Positions 1 to 7,655 of a stretch of 64,000 bases of DNA are shown here, piece by piece. The stretch spans positions 1,054,001-1,118,000 of the forward strand of contig CP061031.1 in NCBI GenBank assembly GCA_014490595.1, in the 5' to 3' direction. Under the pieces are notes generated by a model that was given only the letters and a program-made list of their open reading frames with translations, was not told where the DNA came from and made no database searches. Within the stretch, counting starts at the first letter, position 1. Every line of letters starts with the position of its first letter. The position numbers and the translations under genes are program-made. This stretch comes from Corynebacterium wankanglinii. Its GTDB lineage: Bacteria > Actinomycetota > Actinomycetes > Mycobacteriales > Mycobacteriaceae.

Positions 1-944
1 TTCAGGCAGCACACCGCACCTACCTCCAGGGTAGAGACCTCACGCCGGAAACCGTGTTCACCATGGACAACATCGAGGCTGTGGCTCCGAAGCGTGGCAA
101 GGACGCTGGCGCGAAACGCCTGTCGCTCGTCAGGGCCGCGGAGATGTTCCTCGGCGAAAGCCTGGGTCCCAAGGCGCGCGAGGTGGAAAAGACTTACGAC
201 AAGCCGTATCTGCCGAAAGACTTCCCGAAGATCAAGCACTGGGCGGTCTCACGGACAACCCAGTTTCAGCGCGAGCACGCCGAGGGGGTTTTGGCGCTCT
301 GTCTCGGCGCGGGCTGTACCGGTGCTGCCGCGTCGTACCTCCGTGCGGAGGACGTCACCCGAGACGACAACGGAACGGTGTGGGTGAAGCGCTACGACAT
401 GGTGCATGCCGTTCCGGTGTCGGCGGTGTTTTCGGACGTGGTGGAAGAACTCGCGGCCAGGAAAGCTCTGCACGAATACGTGCTTGGCCGCGGAGAAAAA
501 CCGGTGTGGCACCAGGGTCTCAACGTTGGGCGGGACTTCCATGTTCTTCCGAGCCGACTCCGCGCGACGTGGGCCGTTGCGGTGTGCGCTGCGGTGCGAA
601 GGGAGGTCGCCGTCAGTGCCATTGGCGTTGCCAACGTCGCCTTCTTCGAGCGTCACCTACGCACCAATTACGACCGCACGGACCCGCTAAGCGACCACGT
701 CGAGGAGTTGACTGACCCGTTCACTGACTGGCCGGAACTGAGGGCGGGACAGCGGTGGCAACCGACCCCGTCACCCTCGGCGCCTGTCGCGAAAAAAACG
801 GGTTCTGGGGACAAGGCCAAGCGCATGAATGCGACCGACGTACCTGTTCAGCAGCAAGAACAGTACCCCCGCTCGGGTGTAACTGACGAGCTGGCACGGA
901 AACAACGTTCCATGTTTGAAGTTATCGACGGAGGCAAGAAATGA
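1..944 (+). CDS. Tyrosine-recombinase-fold protein A of a mobile module (5' partial, catalytic residues apparently lost)
   Basis: The frame is open from the window edge, so the N-terminus lies outside; internal starts exist (GTG at 54, ATG at 63). The middle resembles the catalytic domain of phage-type integrases: the segment ALCLGAGCTGAAASYLRAED aligns with ALTLGAGLRSCEVAGLTASD in the next gene, and the later segments VPVSAVFSDVVEELA and LPSRLRATW also have counterparts there. In this copy the box-I arginine position is Thr, no HxxR motif is visible, and no Tyr sits at the usual nucleophile position, so it probably does not recombine DNA itself. The last ~75 residues are rich in Pro, Ser, Lys and Gln and look disordered. 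It may be a DNA-binding partner of the downstream transposase. Recognition of the fold is by eye from the box-I pattern; the function is inference. Confidence 0.6.
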   Translation, partial: QAAHRTYLQGRDLTPETVFTMDNIEAVAPKRGKDAGAKRLSLVRAAEMFLGESLGPKAREVEKTYDKPYLPKDFPKIKHWAVSRTTQFQREHAEGVLALCLGAGCTGAAASYLRAEDVTRDDNGTVWVKRYDMVHAVPVSAVFSDVVEELAARKALHEYVLGRGEKPVWHQGLNVGRDFHVLPSRLRATWAVAVCAAVRREVAVSAIGVANVAFFERHLRTNYDRTDPLSDHVEELTDPFTDWPELRAGQRWQPTPSPSAPVAKKTGSGDKAKRMNATDVPVQQQEQYPRSGVTDELARKQRSMFEVIDGGKK

Positions 945-1064
945 GTGTCATGGCGTGCGGTTATGCGCCGCGTCGCATGCGTCGCAAGCGCTTCCATGGG
1001 CGCCGACTTGTCGCTGTAGCGACAGTATGGACCTTGACGACCTCACGGTGTCGACCCAGGCTTG

Positions 1065-1136
1065 TGTTCAATTCCACCACCACGGAACAAGACCAGGCGA
1101 CCACCACCTGCCTGGTCGGACAGGGCAAATTGAACA
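1065..1136. other. Nested inverted repeat (leader or protein-binding structure) before the second recombinase-like gene
   Basis: TGTTCAATT (1065-1073) is perfectly repeated in inverse as AATTGAACA (1128-1136). Inside it GACCAGGC (1091-1098) pairs with GCCTGGTC (1110-1117) around an 11-base loop. The outer arm runs into the ATG at 1136. It could be a translational control hairpin, a cruciform, or a recombinase binding site. Confidence 0.5.
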
Positions 1137-2122
1137 TGAACACCACGAAACGCACCGACCCGTTCGAGGTCATTGCTGCCTATACACCCAAAGTTGTCAC
1201 TGAGGAGCGCTGGAGTGAACTCTCCGGTTTCGTCCGTGCCGCTGTCGGCAACACCGTCGAGGACACTTGGACCGCAGACCGGACCCGCAACGCTCTGCGA
1301 CTGGTGACAAAACTCTGCAACTTCGTCCTTCGCACTGGCCGCGACCTGTCGGTCGAGGCCGTCTTTACCGACGACATGGTGTCGGCCTTCTCGCACAACG
1401 AGCTGGCCTCCGACACCACCCACGTCCGCGGTTCCTCGCGCGCTGTGCTTCGCAAGGTCGGTCTCGCCAACAACCCGGACTTCGACGCACCGCGTCTTCG
1501 CCCCGAATACGGCTCCGACTCTGGCTCGGCTCCGTACACCGAGGGCGAGGTCACGGCACTGCGCGTCTGGGCGAACGGGGAGCGCACCGAGGAGCGTCGT
1601 CGGCAGGCGCACCTGCTCCTGGCACTCACACTCGGTGCTGGGCTTCGCTCCTGCGAGGTCGCGGGGCTGACGGCAAGCGACGTGTCCCAGGACAACCTGG
1701 GCCTCACGCTCGTGGCCTCCGGCTACCGGGGCGCAAGTGAGCGCGTCGTGCCCGTCGAACACGAGTGGGCAAACACCATTGCAGAGGCGGTCGAGCACGC
1801 TGCGGGCGAAGGCTCCTGGCTTTTTCGTCCCCGGCGCACGACGGCGGGTCACGGCACGGTCGCAACCTTTACCAAGCGCTCGTTCCACCCAACCGAAGCG
1901 GTAGACGTGGCGCGGGCCAGAACGACCTGGGTGGTCAACCAGATCCACAAGGGCGTGCCGGAGACCGCGGTGCTTCAGGCCGCAGGACTTCACGACTTAC
2001 AGCATTACAGGCGGTTTATCTCCGCCCCGGAGCACAGTGAGGACCACGTCCGAGCACTACTGCACGGCACCCGCGCAAGCGAAACACACGGCGGACTGAC
2101 CCTCATTCAGGGCGCACTCTAA
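1136..2122 (+). CDS. Tyrosine-recombinase-fold protein B of a mobile module (apparently catalytically degenerate)
   Basis: This gene of about 328 residues shows a clearer integrase pattern: an N-terminal helical core-binding-like region, then box I with its arginine (LTLGAGLRSCEVAGL), a VPV strand-helix segment, and a C-terminal ARARTTW...QAAGLHDLQHYRRF block. The expected HxxR histidine is Ala, the second histidine of the GH motif is Leu, and Phe lies where the catalytic Tyr is expected (a Tyr occurs three residues earlier). I chose the ATG at 1136. The frame is also open from an ATG at 941 that overlaps the previous stop as ATGA, but those ~65 residues do not look like protein and cover a structured DNA stretch. 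It is the paralogue of the preceding gene. A role as DNA-binding or target-site subunit is inference; an unusual but active recombinase cannot be excluded. Confidence 0.65.
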   Translation: MNTTKRTDPFEVIAAYTPKVVTEERWSELSGFVRAAVGNTVEDTWTADRTRNALRLVTKLCNFVLRTGRDLSVEAVFTDDMVSAFSHNELASDTTHVRGSSRAVLRKVGLANNPDFDAPRLRPEYGSDSGSAPYTEGEVTALRVWANGERTEERRRQAHLLLALTLGAGLRSCEVAGLTASDVSQDNLGLTLVASGYRGASERVVPVEHEWANTIAEAVEHAAGEGSWLFRPRRTTAGHGTVATFTKRSFHPTEAVDVARARTTWVVNQIHKGVPETAVLQAAGLHDLQHYRRFISAPEHSEDHVRALLHGTRASETHGGLTLIQGAL

Positions 2123-2137
2123 ACCAACACTATTTCC

Positions 2138-2155
2138 CCTGGTGGCGACACCAGG
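2138..2155. other. Hairpin in the leader of the transposase gene
   Basis: CCTGGTG (2138-2144) and CACCAGG (2149-2155) form a 7-bp stem with a GCGA loop, 16 bases after the stop of the recombinase-like gene and ~49 bases before the transposase ATG. It shares the CCTGGT core with the hairpin at 1091-1117. It has no T-tract, so a simple terminator is unlikely. Confidence 0.45.
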
Positions 2156-2203
2156 CTGGCCTTTCATTGCCAAAAACAACCCACACGAGGAGGTGACAAC
2201 GAC

Positions 2204-4018
2204 ATGGCGAACCTGTACCCGAAAACGCAAGAGAACTTCTCCCAACTCAAGTACGCCGCCGACCTCGTTGACACCTCCGGTGTGGTTGAACTGGTAGAGC
2301 GCTGGCGTATTGAGGACGGGCTCCAAGTAGGCCGCGGTGGCCGCCCGCCTTACGTGACCATTCGCACCGCCATTGTGTTGTGGGTCCACATGGCGCTGAC
2401 CAAGCGCGCGCAACTGGTCGCCCGCATGTCCGAGGTAGTTGCCTTCGGCATGAAGCCCTACATGCGCGACTACTTCTCGCTCGTCAACGAGGACGTTGAC
2501 CTCTCCACCGTCGACGGGCGTCTCAACTACAATAACGACTGGTATCACCGCATTTGGCGTGGGCTTGACCGCGTGCGGGCGACTATGGAGCCGTACCCGC
2601 AGGTCTCCCGTCACGGCCGCCACACCGTCGACGAGTGGCTTGAGTTCATGGACCTCTTTGGCCTGGACTCGAAGAAAACCTCCAAGAAGGGCTATGAGCC
2701 AACCGAGGAAGAATTGCTCGCAGAAAAACGCATGGCGCGCTGCGACGAGTTCTCCAACCGCCTGCTGTGGGCGACGGTCGAGAAGTTCGGCGACAAACTC
2801 GGCACCTGGAACGGCGACGTGGCCGTGGACGGCACCGCGTTTAAGGTCTCCGCCAACGGCAACCCGAACAAGCAGGACATGCTGGCGGGCAAGGTGCCCG
2901 GTCACCGCAAGGTTGCGTCCACGCCGACGCTCGGCAACTACTCGAAGGGCGCGGACGACCACAACGGCGACGCGAAGCCCTCGAAGGGCGACAACATGTG
3001 GGCAGGCGAAGCCACCTTCGCCACTATGGAGGGCGACGGAGTCGGCAAGGAGGGTGGCTTGCCGTCGCTCATTCTCGGCATGTCCTTCCACCGCCCGGGT
3101 GCGCGGCCGTGGCAGCGTGCGCTTCGCTCGCTGACCAACATATTTGCACGTCCTGAACTGCCCCGTGGACGCTTCTTGGGCGACCGCCTGTACCTGCCGG
3201 GTCAGAAGGCGGAGAACCTTCAGGTTCCGCTGCGTAAGGCCGGCTACGACCTCATTGGCGACTACAAGAAAAACGAGCTGGGACTCCAGACCGAGCTCGC
3301 CTCTGGCGCTGTCGTGGTGGACGGGCAGCTCTACTGCCCGGTAATGAAAGCGCGTCAGCGCCTGGTCAACGCCACCGCAGACTTCCAGAACGGCCGCATT
3401 GACGAGGACGAGTATTACGCGCTGCTAGACGAGCGTAAGAAGTTGCAGTTGACACCGCTCGGCAAGCCCGTCAAGGGCGACGGCAAGCAGCGGTTCCAGT
3501 GCCCCGCACGCTCCAAGAACGCGAAGGTCACCTGCCCGCTGGTGAAGCGCTCGCAGGAGAAGCACCCGAACCGCGCGAAGGAGCCTCTGCTGGAAAGCGA
3601 GGTGCCCACGTCCGGCATGTGCGGTGCTGTGTGCAAGCAGGCCTCCATTACCGTGCAGAACACGCCCGAAGACGGCGCGAAGTTCCTCAACCAGGGCGCT
3701 CCATACGGCACGAAGGAGTGGCAGGAGCAGTACCACCGTCGCAACACCATTGAGTCGCGCAACGACCGCGTGAAGTCGTCGCGCCACCAGGGCCACGGCG
3801 ACCCCACCATGCGCCTCATGCGTGGCTGGGCAGCACAAGCCATTTCGGCTGTCATGTCCGCCGTCGCAGCCAACATTGGTCTGCTCTCGGCAGAGTCTCG
3901 CTGGCGCTTCCCGAAGAAGCCCACGCCTCCCACGACCCCTCCGGACGGCCGCAAGACCCGCGGCCGCGACGAGACTGGCGCTGACGCCTTCCCCAACGCG
4001 CCACCGCTTGCGGCATAG
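2204..4018 (+). CDS. DDE transposase with IS4-type YREK signature (604 aa)
   Basis: A full-length RNase-H-fold transposase. Candidate catalytic residues are D209 (in DVAVDGT), D327 (in FLGDRLYL) and E517. E517 lies in a perfect IS4-family Y-(2)-R-(3)-E-(6)-K signature: Y510, R513, E517, K524. The long D327-E517 interval holds a cysteine-containing insertion (CPAR...CPLV...MCGAVC) that may bind zinc. The start is firm: AGGAGGTGAC precedes the ATG. A Pro/Thr/Gly/Arg-rich tail closes the protein. It follows the two recombinase-like genes in the same direction and is the only member of the trio with an intact catalytic signature, so it is the likely engine of mobility. Placement in IS4 versus IS1182-like groups is uncertain, and no terminal inverted repeats could be assigned because the left end is outside the window. 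Confidence 0.85.
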   Translation: MANLYPKTQENFSQLKYAADLVDTSGVVELVERWRIEDGLQVGRGGRPPYVTIRTAIVLWVHMALTKRAQLVARMSEVVAFGMKPYMRDYFSLVNEDVDLSTVDGRLNYNNDWYHRIWRGLDRVRATMEPYPQVSRHGRHTVDEWLEFMDLFGLDSKKTSKKGYEPTEEELLAEKRMARCDEFSNRLLWATVEKFGDKLGTWNGDVAVDGTAFKVSANGNPNKQDMLAGKVPGHRKVASTPTLGNYSKGADDHNGDAKPSKGDNMWAGEATFATMEGDGVGKEGGLPSLILGMSFHRPGARPWQRALRSLTNIFARPELPRGRFLGDRLYLPGQKAENLQVPLRKAGYDLIGDYKKNELGLQTELASGAVVVDGQLYCPVMKARQRLVNATADFQNGRIDEDEYYALLDERKKLQLTPLGKPVKGDGKQRFQCPARSKNAKVTCPLVKRSQEKHPNRAKEPLLESEVPTSGMCGAVCKQASITVQNTPEDGAKFLNQGAPYGTKEWQEQYHRRNTIESRNDRVKSSRHQGHGDPTMRLMRGWAAQAISAVMSAVAANIGLLSAESRWRFPKKPTPPTTPPDGRKTRGRDETGADAFPNAPPLAA

Positions 4019-4020
4019 AC

Positions 4021-4080
4021 CGACCAAGGCCACGGCTGGTCCTCAAAACAACGAGGACGAAGCCCGTGGCCTAGAGGTCG
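4021..4080. repeat. 60-nt imperfect hairpin directly after the transposase gene
   Basis: Outer arms CGACC...GGTCG, middle arms GGCCACGG/CCGTGGCC and inner arms GTCCTC/GAGGAC nest into one long imperfect hairpin that begins 2 bases after the transposase stop. It may mark the right end of the element, or form a structured RNA end. There is no T-tract. Confidence 0.5.
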
Positions 4081-4124
4081 TGGGCGAGTGCCGAAATTCG
4101 GCCCAAAACGGCGCTCACGCAAAG

Positions 4125-4163
4125 AAAAATGACCCCTCCGAACGAACGGAGCGGGTCATTTTT
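4125..4163. terminator. Bidirectional intrinsic terminator
   Basis: AAAAATGACCC...GGGTCATTTTT with an inner CTCCG/CGGAG stem gives a long hairpin with a T-tract on either strand. It ends transcription of the mobile module from the left and of the tRNA-Arg gene from the right. Confidence 0.85.
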
Positions 4164-4197
4164 GTGTTCGCGGCCGTTTTCCTTCGGCCGGCGGGAG

Positions 4198-4230
4198 GTT
4201 TCGTGAAAAGATTGGAACAGTTTCGTGAAA
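4198..4230. repeat. Pair of 11-bp direct repeats beside the tRNA 3' end
   Basis: GTTTCGTGAAA occurs at 4198-4208 and 4220-4230, two helical turns apart (22 bp), ending 13 bp before the tRNA CCA end. Each is close to palindromic. The layout resembles protein-binding repeats beside a tRNA attachment site, but that is inference. Confidence 0.4.
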
Positions 4231-4243
4231 CCCCCCTTAACTT

Positions 4244-4320
4244 TGGTGTCCCCGACAGGATTCGAACCTGCGACCTTCGGTACCGGAAACCGATGCTCTA
4301 ATCCACTGAGCTACGAAGAC
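4244..4320 (-). tRNA. tRNA-Arg (anticodon CCG)
   Basis: Read on the minus strand this folds into a full cloverleaf: acceptor GTCTTCG/CGGGGAC, D arm GCTC...GAGC, anticodon stem TCGGT/ACCGA around loop TTCCGGT (anticodon CCG), T arm with TTCGAAT, and an encoded CCA at 4246-4244. It decodes CGG. The gene is intact and its 3' end faces the mobile module, a usual arrangement for tRNA-targeting elements. In related actinobacteria I recall a tRNA-Arg next to argS; here the lactate locus lies between them. Confidence 0.95.
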
Positions 4321-4503
4321 AATGCCGACAAGGTTAGCACTTGGGCCCGCGGCTGTAGAAATTGAGCCGGGTGGGGGAGGCCCTTACAAGACAACGACCA
4401 AACCCTAGGCCGACTCTCAGCCATGCTTCATGGTTTCTCAACCCCCTCGCCCCATAATGATCCTTGCGCGCCGCGGGAACGGCGTGACACGGGAAACAAT
4501 GAC

Positions 4504-4543
4504 AGCGAAACGGCCGGCCCCGCAAGGGACCGGCCGTTTCGCT
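4504..4543. terminator. Terminator of the lut operon
   Basis: A perfect 14-bp stem AGCGAAACGGCCGG/CCGGCCGTTTCGCT with a 12-base loop lies 16 bases beyond the lutC stop codon on the minus strand. The A/T-rich portion of the stem is short and no long T-run follows. Confidence 0.7.
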
Positions 4544-4558
4544 ACGCCAGGGAAGCGG

Positions 4559-5230
4559 CTACTTCACAACCATCACGATGAGGTCGCGCGGGCCGTGCAC
4601 GCCTTCGACGCGCACGAGCTCGATGTCGGAGGTAGCGGACGGGCCAGAGATCATGGTCGCCGGGCGCTCCGGGTTGATGCGGGAGATCATCTCCGGCACG
4701 CCGTAGACCACGGTGTCCGGGCGCACGATGCAGATGTGGCGGTCCGGAACCAGGGAGAGGGCGCGGCGGCCGCACACGTCGCCAGACTCGAGCACGATCG
4801 TACCGGTCTGCGCGGAGGTGACGTGAGAGTCGGTGATGACCGCATCCACGTTGCCAAGCTCGCGCGGATCGGAGTCGTTGGAGTCCGGGCGGGCGGTGCC
4901 GGCGAAGCCGTCGAAAAGCGAGGCGTCGAGGCCGGGTGCGTAGACGATCTCGTTGCACTTGCGGTCTGCAAGCACCTTGAGGATGTCCTCGCCCAGCGTC
5001 TCCTCCGTGGTTTCAACTACGTCGGCCTTGTAATCCACCAGGCGGTCGATGAGGATCTCACGGAGCTTGTCGCCCTTGATGTCGGAGGAGGTGTGGTAGT
5101 TCCGCACAACCTCGACGTGCTCGGGGGTGTTGGACAGCTGCTGCGCGTCGTGGATGCGCTTGAGAATCTCGCGCTTTGCGTCCTCGTTGCGGGTGTCGCG
5201 TGCGGAGTTACCGGATACACGAGTAGTCAT
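4559..5230 (-). CDS. lutC: Lactate utilisation protein C (LUD domain)
   Basis: Third member of the LutABC iron-sulfur complex that oxidises L-lactate to pyruvate in the cytoplasm or at the membrane. The 223-residue protein has the LUD-domain C-terminal signature [20 protein letters not shown], and the length is normal for LutC. The start follows the lutB stop directly, so lutB and lutC are probably translationally coupled. It is the last gene of the minus-strand order lldP-lutA-lutB-lutC and is followed by a strong hairpin. Family assignment is firm; the individual biochemical role of LutC within the complex is not established by sequence. Confidence 0.92.
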   Translation of the reverse strand: MTTRVSGNSARDTRNEDAKREILKRIHDAQQLSNTPEHVEVVRNYHTSSDIKGDKLREILIDRLVDYKADVVETTEETLGEDILKVLADRKCNEIVYAPGLDASLFDGFAGTARPDSNDSDPRELGNVDAVITDSHVTSAQTGTIVLESGDVCGRRALSLVPDRHICIVRPDTVVYGVPEMISRINPERPATMISGPSATSDIELVRVEGVHGPRDLIVMVVK

Positions 5231-6781
5231 TTACTTGTCCTCCTCAAAACGCTCGCCATCGACCTTCTGGTCGCGCGGGATGCCCTGCTCGCGGGCCTCT
5301 GCCAGCAAGCGCTCTGCTTCCTCGGAGCCCCACCACTGGCGGAAGGACTTCTTTGGCGGCACAGCCACGTCGCGGTACTCCGTCCAGCCGGAGATCGGCG
5401 GCGGCATGGTCTCGATCTTGCCGTTGAACCCGCCGAGTACTCGCCCTAGGGCGACCATGCGGACGAGCTTGTCCCAGACACCGCTGTGGCCCCACACCTG
5501 CGCCAGGGAAGCGAAAGCTGTGCGCTCCACCTGGTTCGGCTCGTTCTTGGCCTTCTGGTAGCGCAGCTCGAGCAGGATGTCGGTGATCGGGATCTTCACC
5601 GGGCAGACCTCGTTGCAGCGGCCGCACAGGGATGAAGCGTACGGCAGGGAGCCGTTGGGATCGTCGGAGGACTCGATGCCGGTCAACTGCGGGGAAAGGA
5701 TTGCGCCGATCGGGCCCGGGTAGGTGGAGCCGTAGGAGTGACCGCCGGCGCGCTCGTAGACCGGGCAGACGTTCAAGCAAGCGGAGCAGCGGATGCACTT
5801 CAGGGCTTCACGGCCAATCTCGTTGGACATGGCGGCAGTGCGGCCGTTGTCCAACAGGATGATGTGGAAGTTCTGCGGCCCGTCGCCCTCGGTCACGCCG
5901 GACCACAGGGAGGTGTACGGGTTCATGCGCTCACCGGTGGAGGAGCGCGGCAGCAACTGCAGGAAGACGCCGAGGTCGTCAAAGCTGGGCAGCAGCTTCT
6001 CAATGCCCATGACGGTGATCAGGGTCTCCGGCAGTGTCAGGCACATACGGCCGTTGCCCTCAGACTCGACGATGGAGACGGTGCCAGTGTCAGCGCAACC
6101 GAAGTTGCAGCCGGAGATGGCGACCTTGGCCTCCATGAACTGCTGGCGCAGGAACTTGCGGGCTGCCTCGGCGAGCTCAGCCGGATCCTGGGTCAGGGTC
6201 TCGTCGGTGTTGGGCATCTTCGCAGCGAAGATGTCGCGGATCTCCGCGCGGTTGCGGTGGATGGCCGGAACGAGGATGTGGGAAGGGAAGTCCTCGCCGA
6301 GCTGCACGATCAGCTCTGCCAGGTCGGTCTCCTGTGCGAAGATACCGGCCTTTTCCAGCTCTTCGTTCAGTGCGATTTCCTGGGTGGCCATGGACTTGAT
6401 CTTGACAACTTTGTCCTCGCCGGTTGCCTTCACCAGATCCTGGATGATCTCGTTGGCTTCCTTGGAGTCGCGCGCCCAGTGAACGTGGCCGCCACGCTCC
6501 GTGACGTTTCGCTCAAACTGCTCCAGCAGCTCAGGCATGCGGGCAGCGACGTCGCGCTTGATGGTGGAGCCAGCCTCGCGCAGATCCTGCCAATCGTCCA
6601 CCTCGTCCACCACAGCCTGGCGCTTCACGCGGATGGTGGTGGTGGCGTACTGGTAGTTGCGGCGCTTGGTTACGTCGTAGAGCTCGTGGTGCGCAGCCTT
6701 CTGGAACTTTTCCTTGCCGCGCAGGTGGGACGGGCCGTTGGCGAACGGCGGCATCGTGGGTTGGCCGAGTGCAACCTTCAC
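5231..6781 (-). CDS. lutB: Lactate utilisation protein B (LUD domain, Fe-S protein)
   Basis: The 516-residue iron-sulfur subunit of the LutABC L-lactate oxidase. The N-terminal two thirds is a LUD domain with SGCNFGCADTG near residue 225. The C-terminal part has ferredoxin-type clusters: C329-x2-C332-x2-C335-x3-C339-P and C386-x2-C389-x3-C393-P, as expected for two [4Fe-4S] centres passing electrons from lactate. Its start overlaps the lutA stop by four bases (ATG at 6781, lutA end at 6778), so the operon is tightly coupled. Complete, with no odd features. Confidence 0.95.
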   Translation of the reverse strand: MKVALGQPTMPPFANGPSHLRGKEKFQKAAHHELYDVTKRRNYQYATTTIRVKRQAVVDEVDDWQDLREAGSTIKRDVAARMPELLEQFERNVTERGGHVHWARDSKEANEIIQDLVKATGEDKVVKIKSMATQEIALNEELEKAGIFAQETDLAELIVQLGEDFPSHILVPAIHRNRAEIRDIFAAKMPNTDETLTQDPAELAEAARKFLRQQFMEAKVAISGCNFGCADTGTVSIVESEGNGRMCLTLPETLITVMGIEKLLPSFDDLGVFLQLLPRSSTGERMNPYTSLWSGVTEGDGPQNFHIILLDNGRTAAMSNEIGREALKCIRCSACLNVCPVYERAGGHSYGSTYPGPIGAILSPQLTGIESSDDPNGSLPYASSLCGRCNEVCPVKIPITDILLELRYQKAKNEPNQVERTAFASLAQVWGHSGVWDKLVRMVALGRVLGGFNGKIETMPPPISGWTEYRDVAVPPKKSFRQWWGSEEAERLLAEAREQGIPRDQKVDGERFEEDK

Positions 6782-7563
6782 AGCATCTTCTCCTTCTTGT
6801 ACGCTGCGGACGTCGGGGTCAGCGGGTGCTCCTTGGTGGAGGCGAGGATCTCAGCCATGTGCACAGCGCGGATGCCCTGGTGCTGGCGGGAGAGAGCGCC
6901 ACCGATATTCATCAGGCAGGAGGAGTCACCGGCAGTGACGTACTCGGCCTGGGTGTCCTTGATGTGGCGGACCTTGTCGGAAACCATCGCGGAGGAAACC
7001 TCCGGCATCTTCACGGAGAAGGTGCCGCCGAATCCGCAGCACTCTTCCACGTTGGCCAGATCCACCAGCTCCAGGCCCTCGACGTGGCGCAGCAACTCGG
7101 TCGGACGGTCGCCCACCTTGATGAAGCGCTTGGAGTGGCAGGATGCGTGGTAGGTCACGCGGTGCGGGAAGAACGCGCCTACGTCGTAGGTGCCAGCGAC
7201 GTCAACGATGAACTCAGACAGGTCGTAGGTCTTCTTTGCGGCGGTCTTCGCGCCGTCAACCAGAGCCTTGGAGCCGAAGCGCTCCGCGAGCTCGACGTGC
7301 TGCTCGCGCACGGCGCCGGTGCAGGAACCCGAGGGAGCGACCACGTAGTCGATCGAGGGGTCCGAGAATGCGTCAACGTAGGTTTCGATGATCGGGATGG
7401 CCTGCTCTTTGTAGCCGGTATTCACGTGCATTTGGCCGCAGCAGGTCTGTTGGTCGGGGAAGACAACGTCGTATCCCAGGCGGGAAAGCACGATGGCCGA
7501 GGCCTTGTGCGCGTCAGGGAAGAGGGCGTCGCCGATACAAGTAGAAAACAGCGCTACTCGCAT
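6778..7563 (-). CDS. lutA: Lactate utilisation protein A (CCG-domain Fe-S protein)
   Basis: First subunit of the LutABC complex, 261 residues, related to GlcF/HdrB-type proteins. Two cysteine-rich CCG motifs are visible, TCCGQMH near residue 40 and ECCGFGGTFS near residue 180, which in the family bind a noncubane iron-sulfur cluster. A clear AGGAG Shine-Dalgarno sits 8 bases before the ATG. Just upstream lie a perfect 12-bp palindrome and, before that, a terminator-like hairpin, so expression from the lldP transcript may be attenuated or regulated here. Confidence 0.94.
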   Translation of the reverse strand: MRVALFSTCIGDALFPDAHKASAIVLSRLGYDVVFPDQQTCCGQMHVNTGYKEQAIPIIETYVDAFSDPSIDYVVAPSGSCTGAVREQHVELAERFGSKALVDGAKTAAKKTYDLSEFIVDVAGTYDVGAFFPHRVTYHASCHSKRFIKVGDRPTELLRHVEGLELVDLANVEECCGFGGTFSVKMPEVSSAMVSDKVRHIKDTQAEYVTAGDSSCLMNIGGALSRQHQGIRAVHMAEILASTKEHPLTPTSAAYKKEKML

Positions 7564-7581
7564 GTTCGGACTCCTAAAATT

Positions 7582-7593
7582 CTGTGATCACAG
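7582..7593. promoter_or_regulatory. Perfect 12-bp palindrome before lutA
   Basis: CTGTGATCACAG is a perfect dyad ending 18 bases upstream of the lutA ATG (minus strand), between the lldP terminator hairpin and the AGGAG ribosome site. It could be an operator. It is too short for the TGTGA-N6-TCACA pattern of GlxR/CRP sites. Confidence 0.4.
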
Positions 7594-7637
7594 GGAAAAC
7601 GAAAAGCCCTCGCAGGCTGTGATTGACCTCGAGGGCT
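7594..7637 (-). terminator. Terminator or attenuator between lldP and lutA
   Basis: On the minus strand AGCCCTCG...CGAGGGCT (arms 7637-7630 and 7612-7605) is followed by a TTTTCGTTTT tract. Only about 30 bases remain before the lutA ATG, too few for an independent promoter, so lutABC would depend on read-through. Confidence 0.65.
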
Positions 7638-7655
7638 CCAATATTCGGTTGTCAG

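Noticed and set aside
1043-1993. Antisense open frame over the second recombinase-like gene
   Set aside because: No ribosome site and no recognisable protein features; the sense strand has the integrase motifs.
4415-4440. Small palindrome CCATG-CTT-CATGG between tRNA-Arg and the lut terminator
   Set aside because: Only five base pairs; expected by chance in this length and not linked to a promoter.
7582-7593. GlxR/CRP site
   Set aside because: TGTGA and TCACA overlap (share a centre) instead of being six bases apart, so it does not match the consensus.
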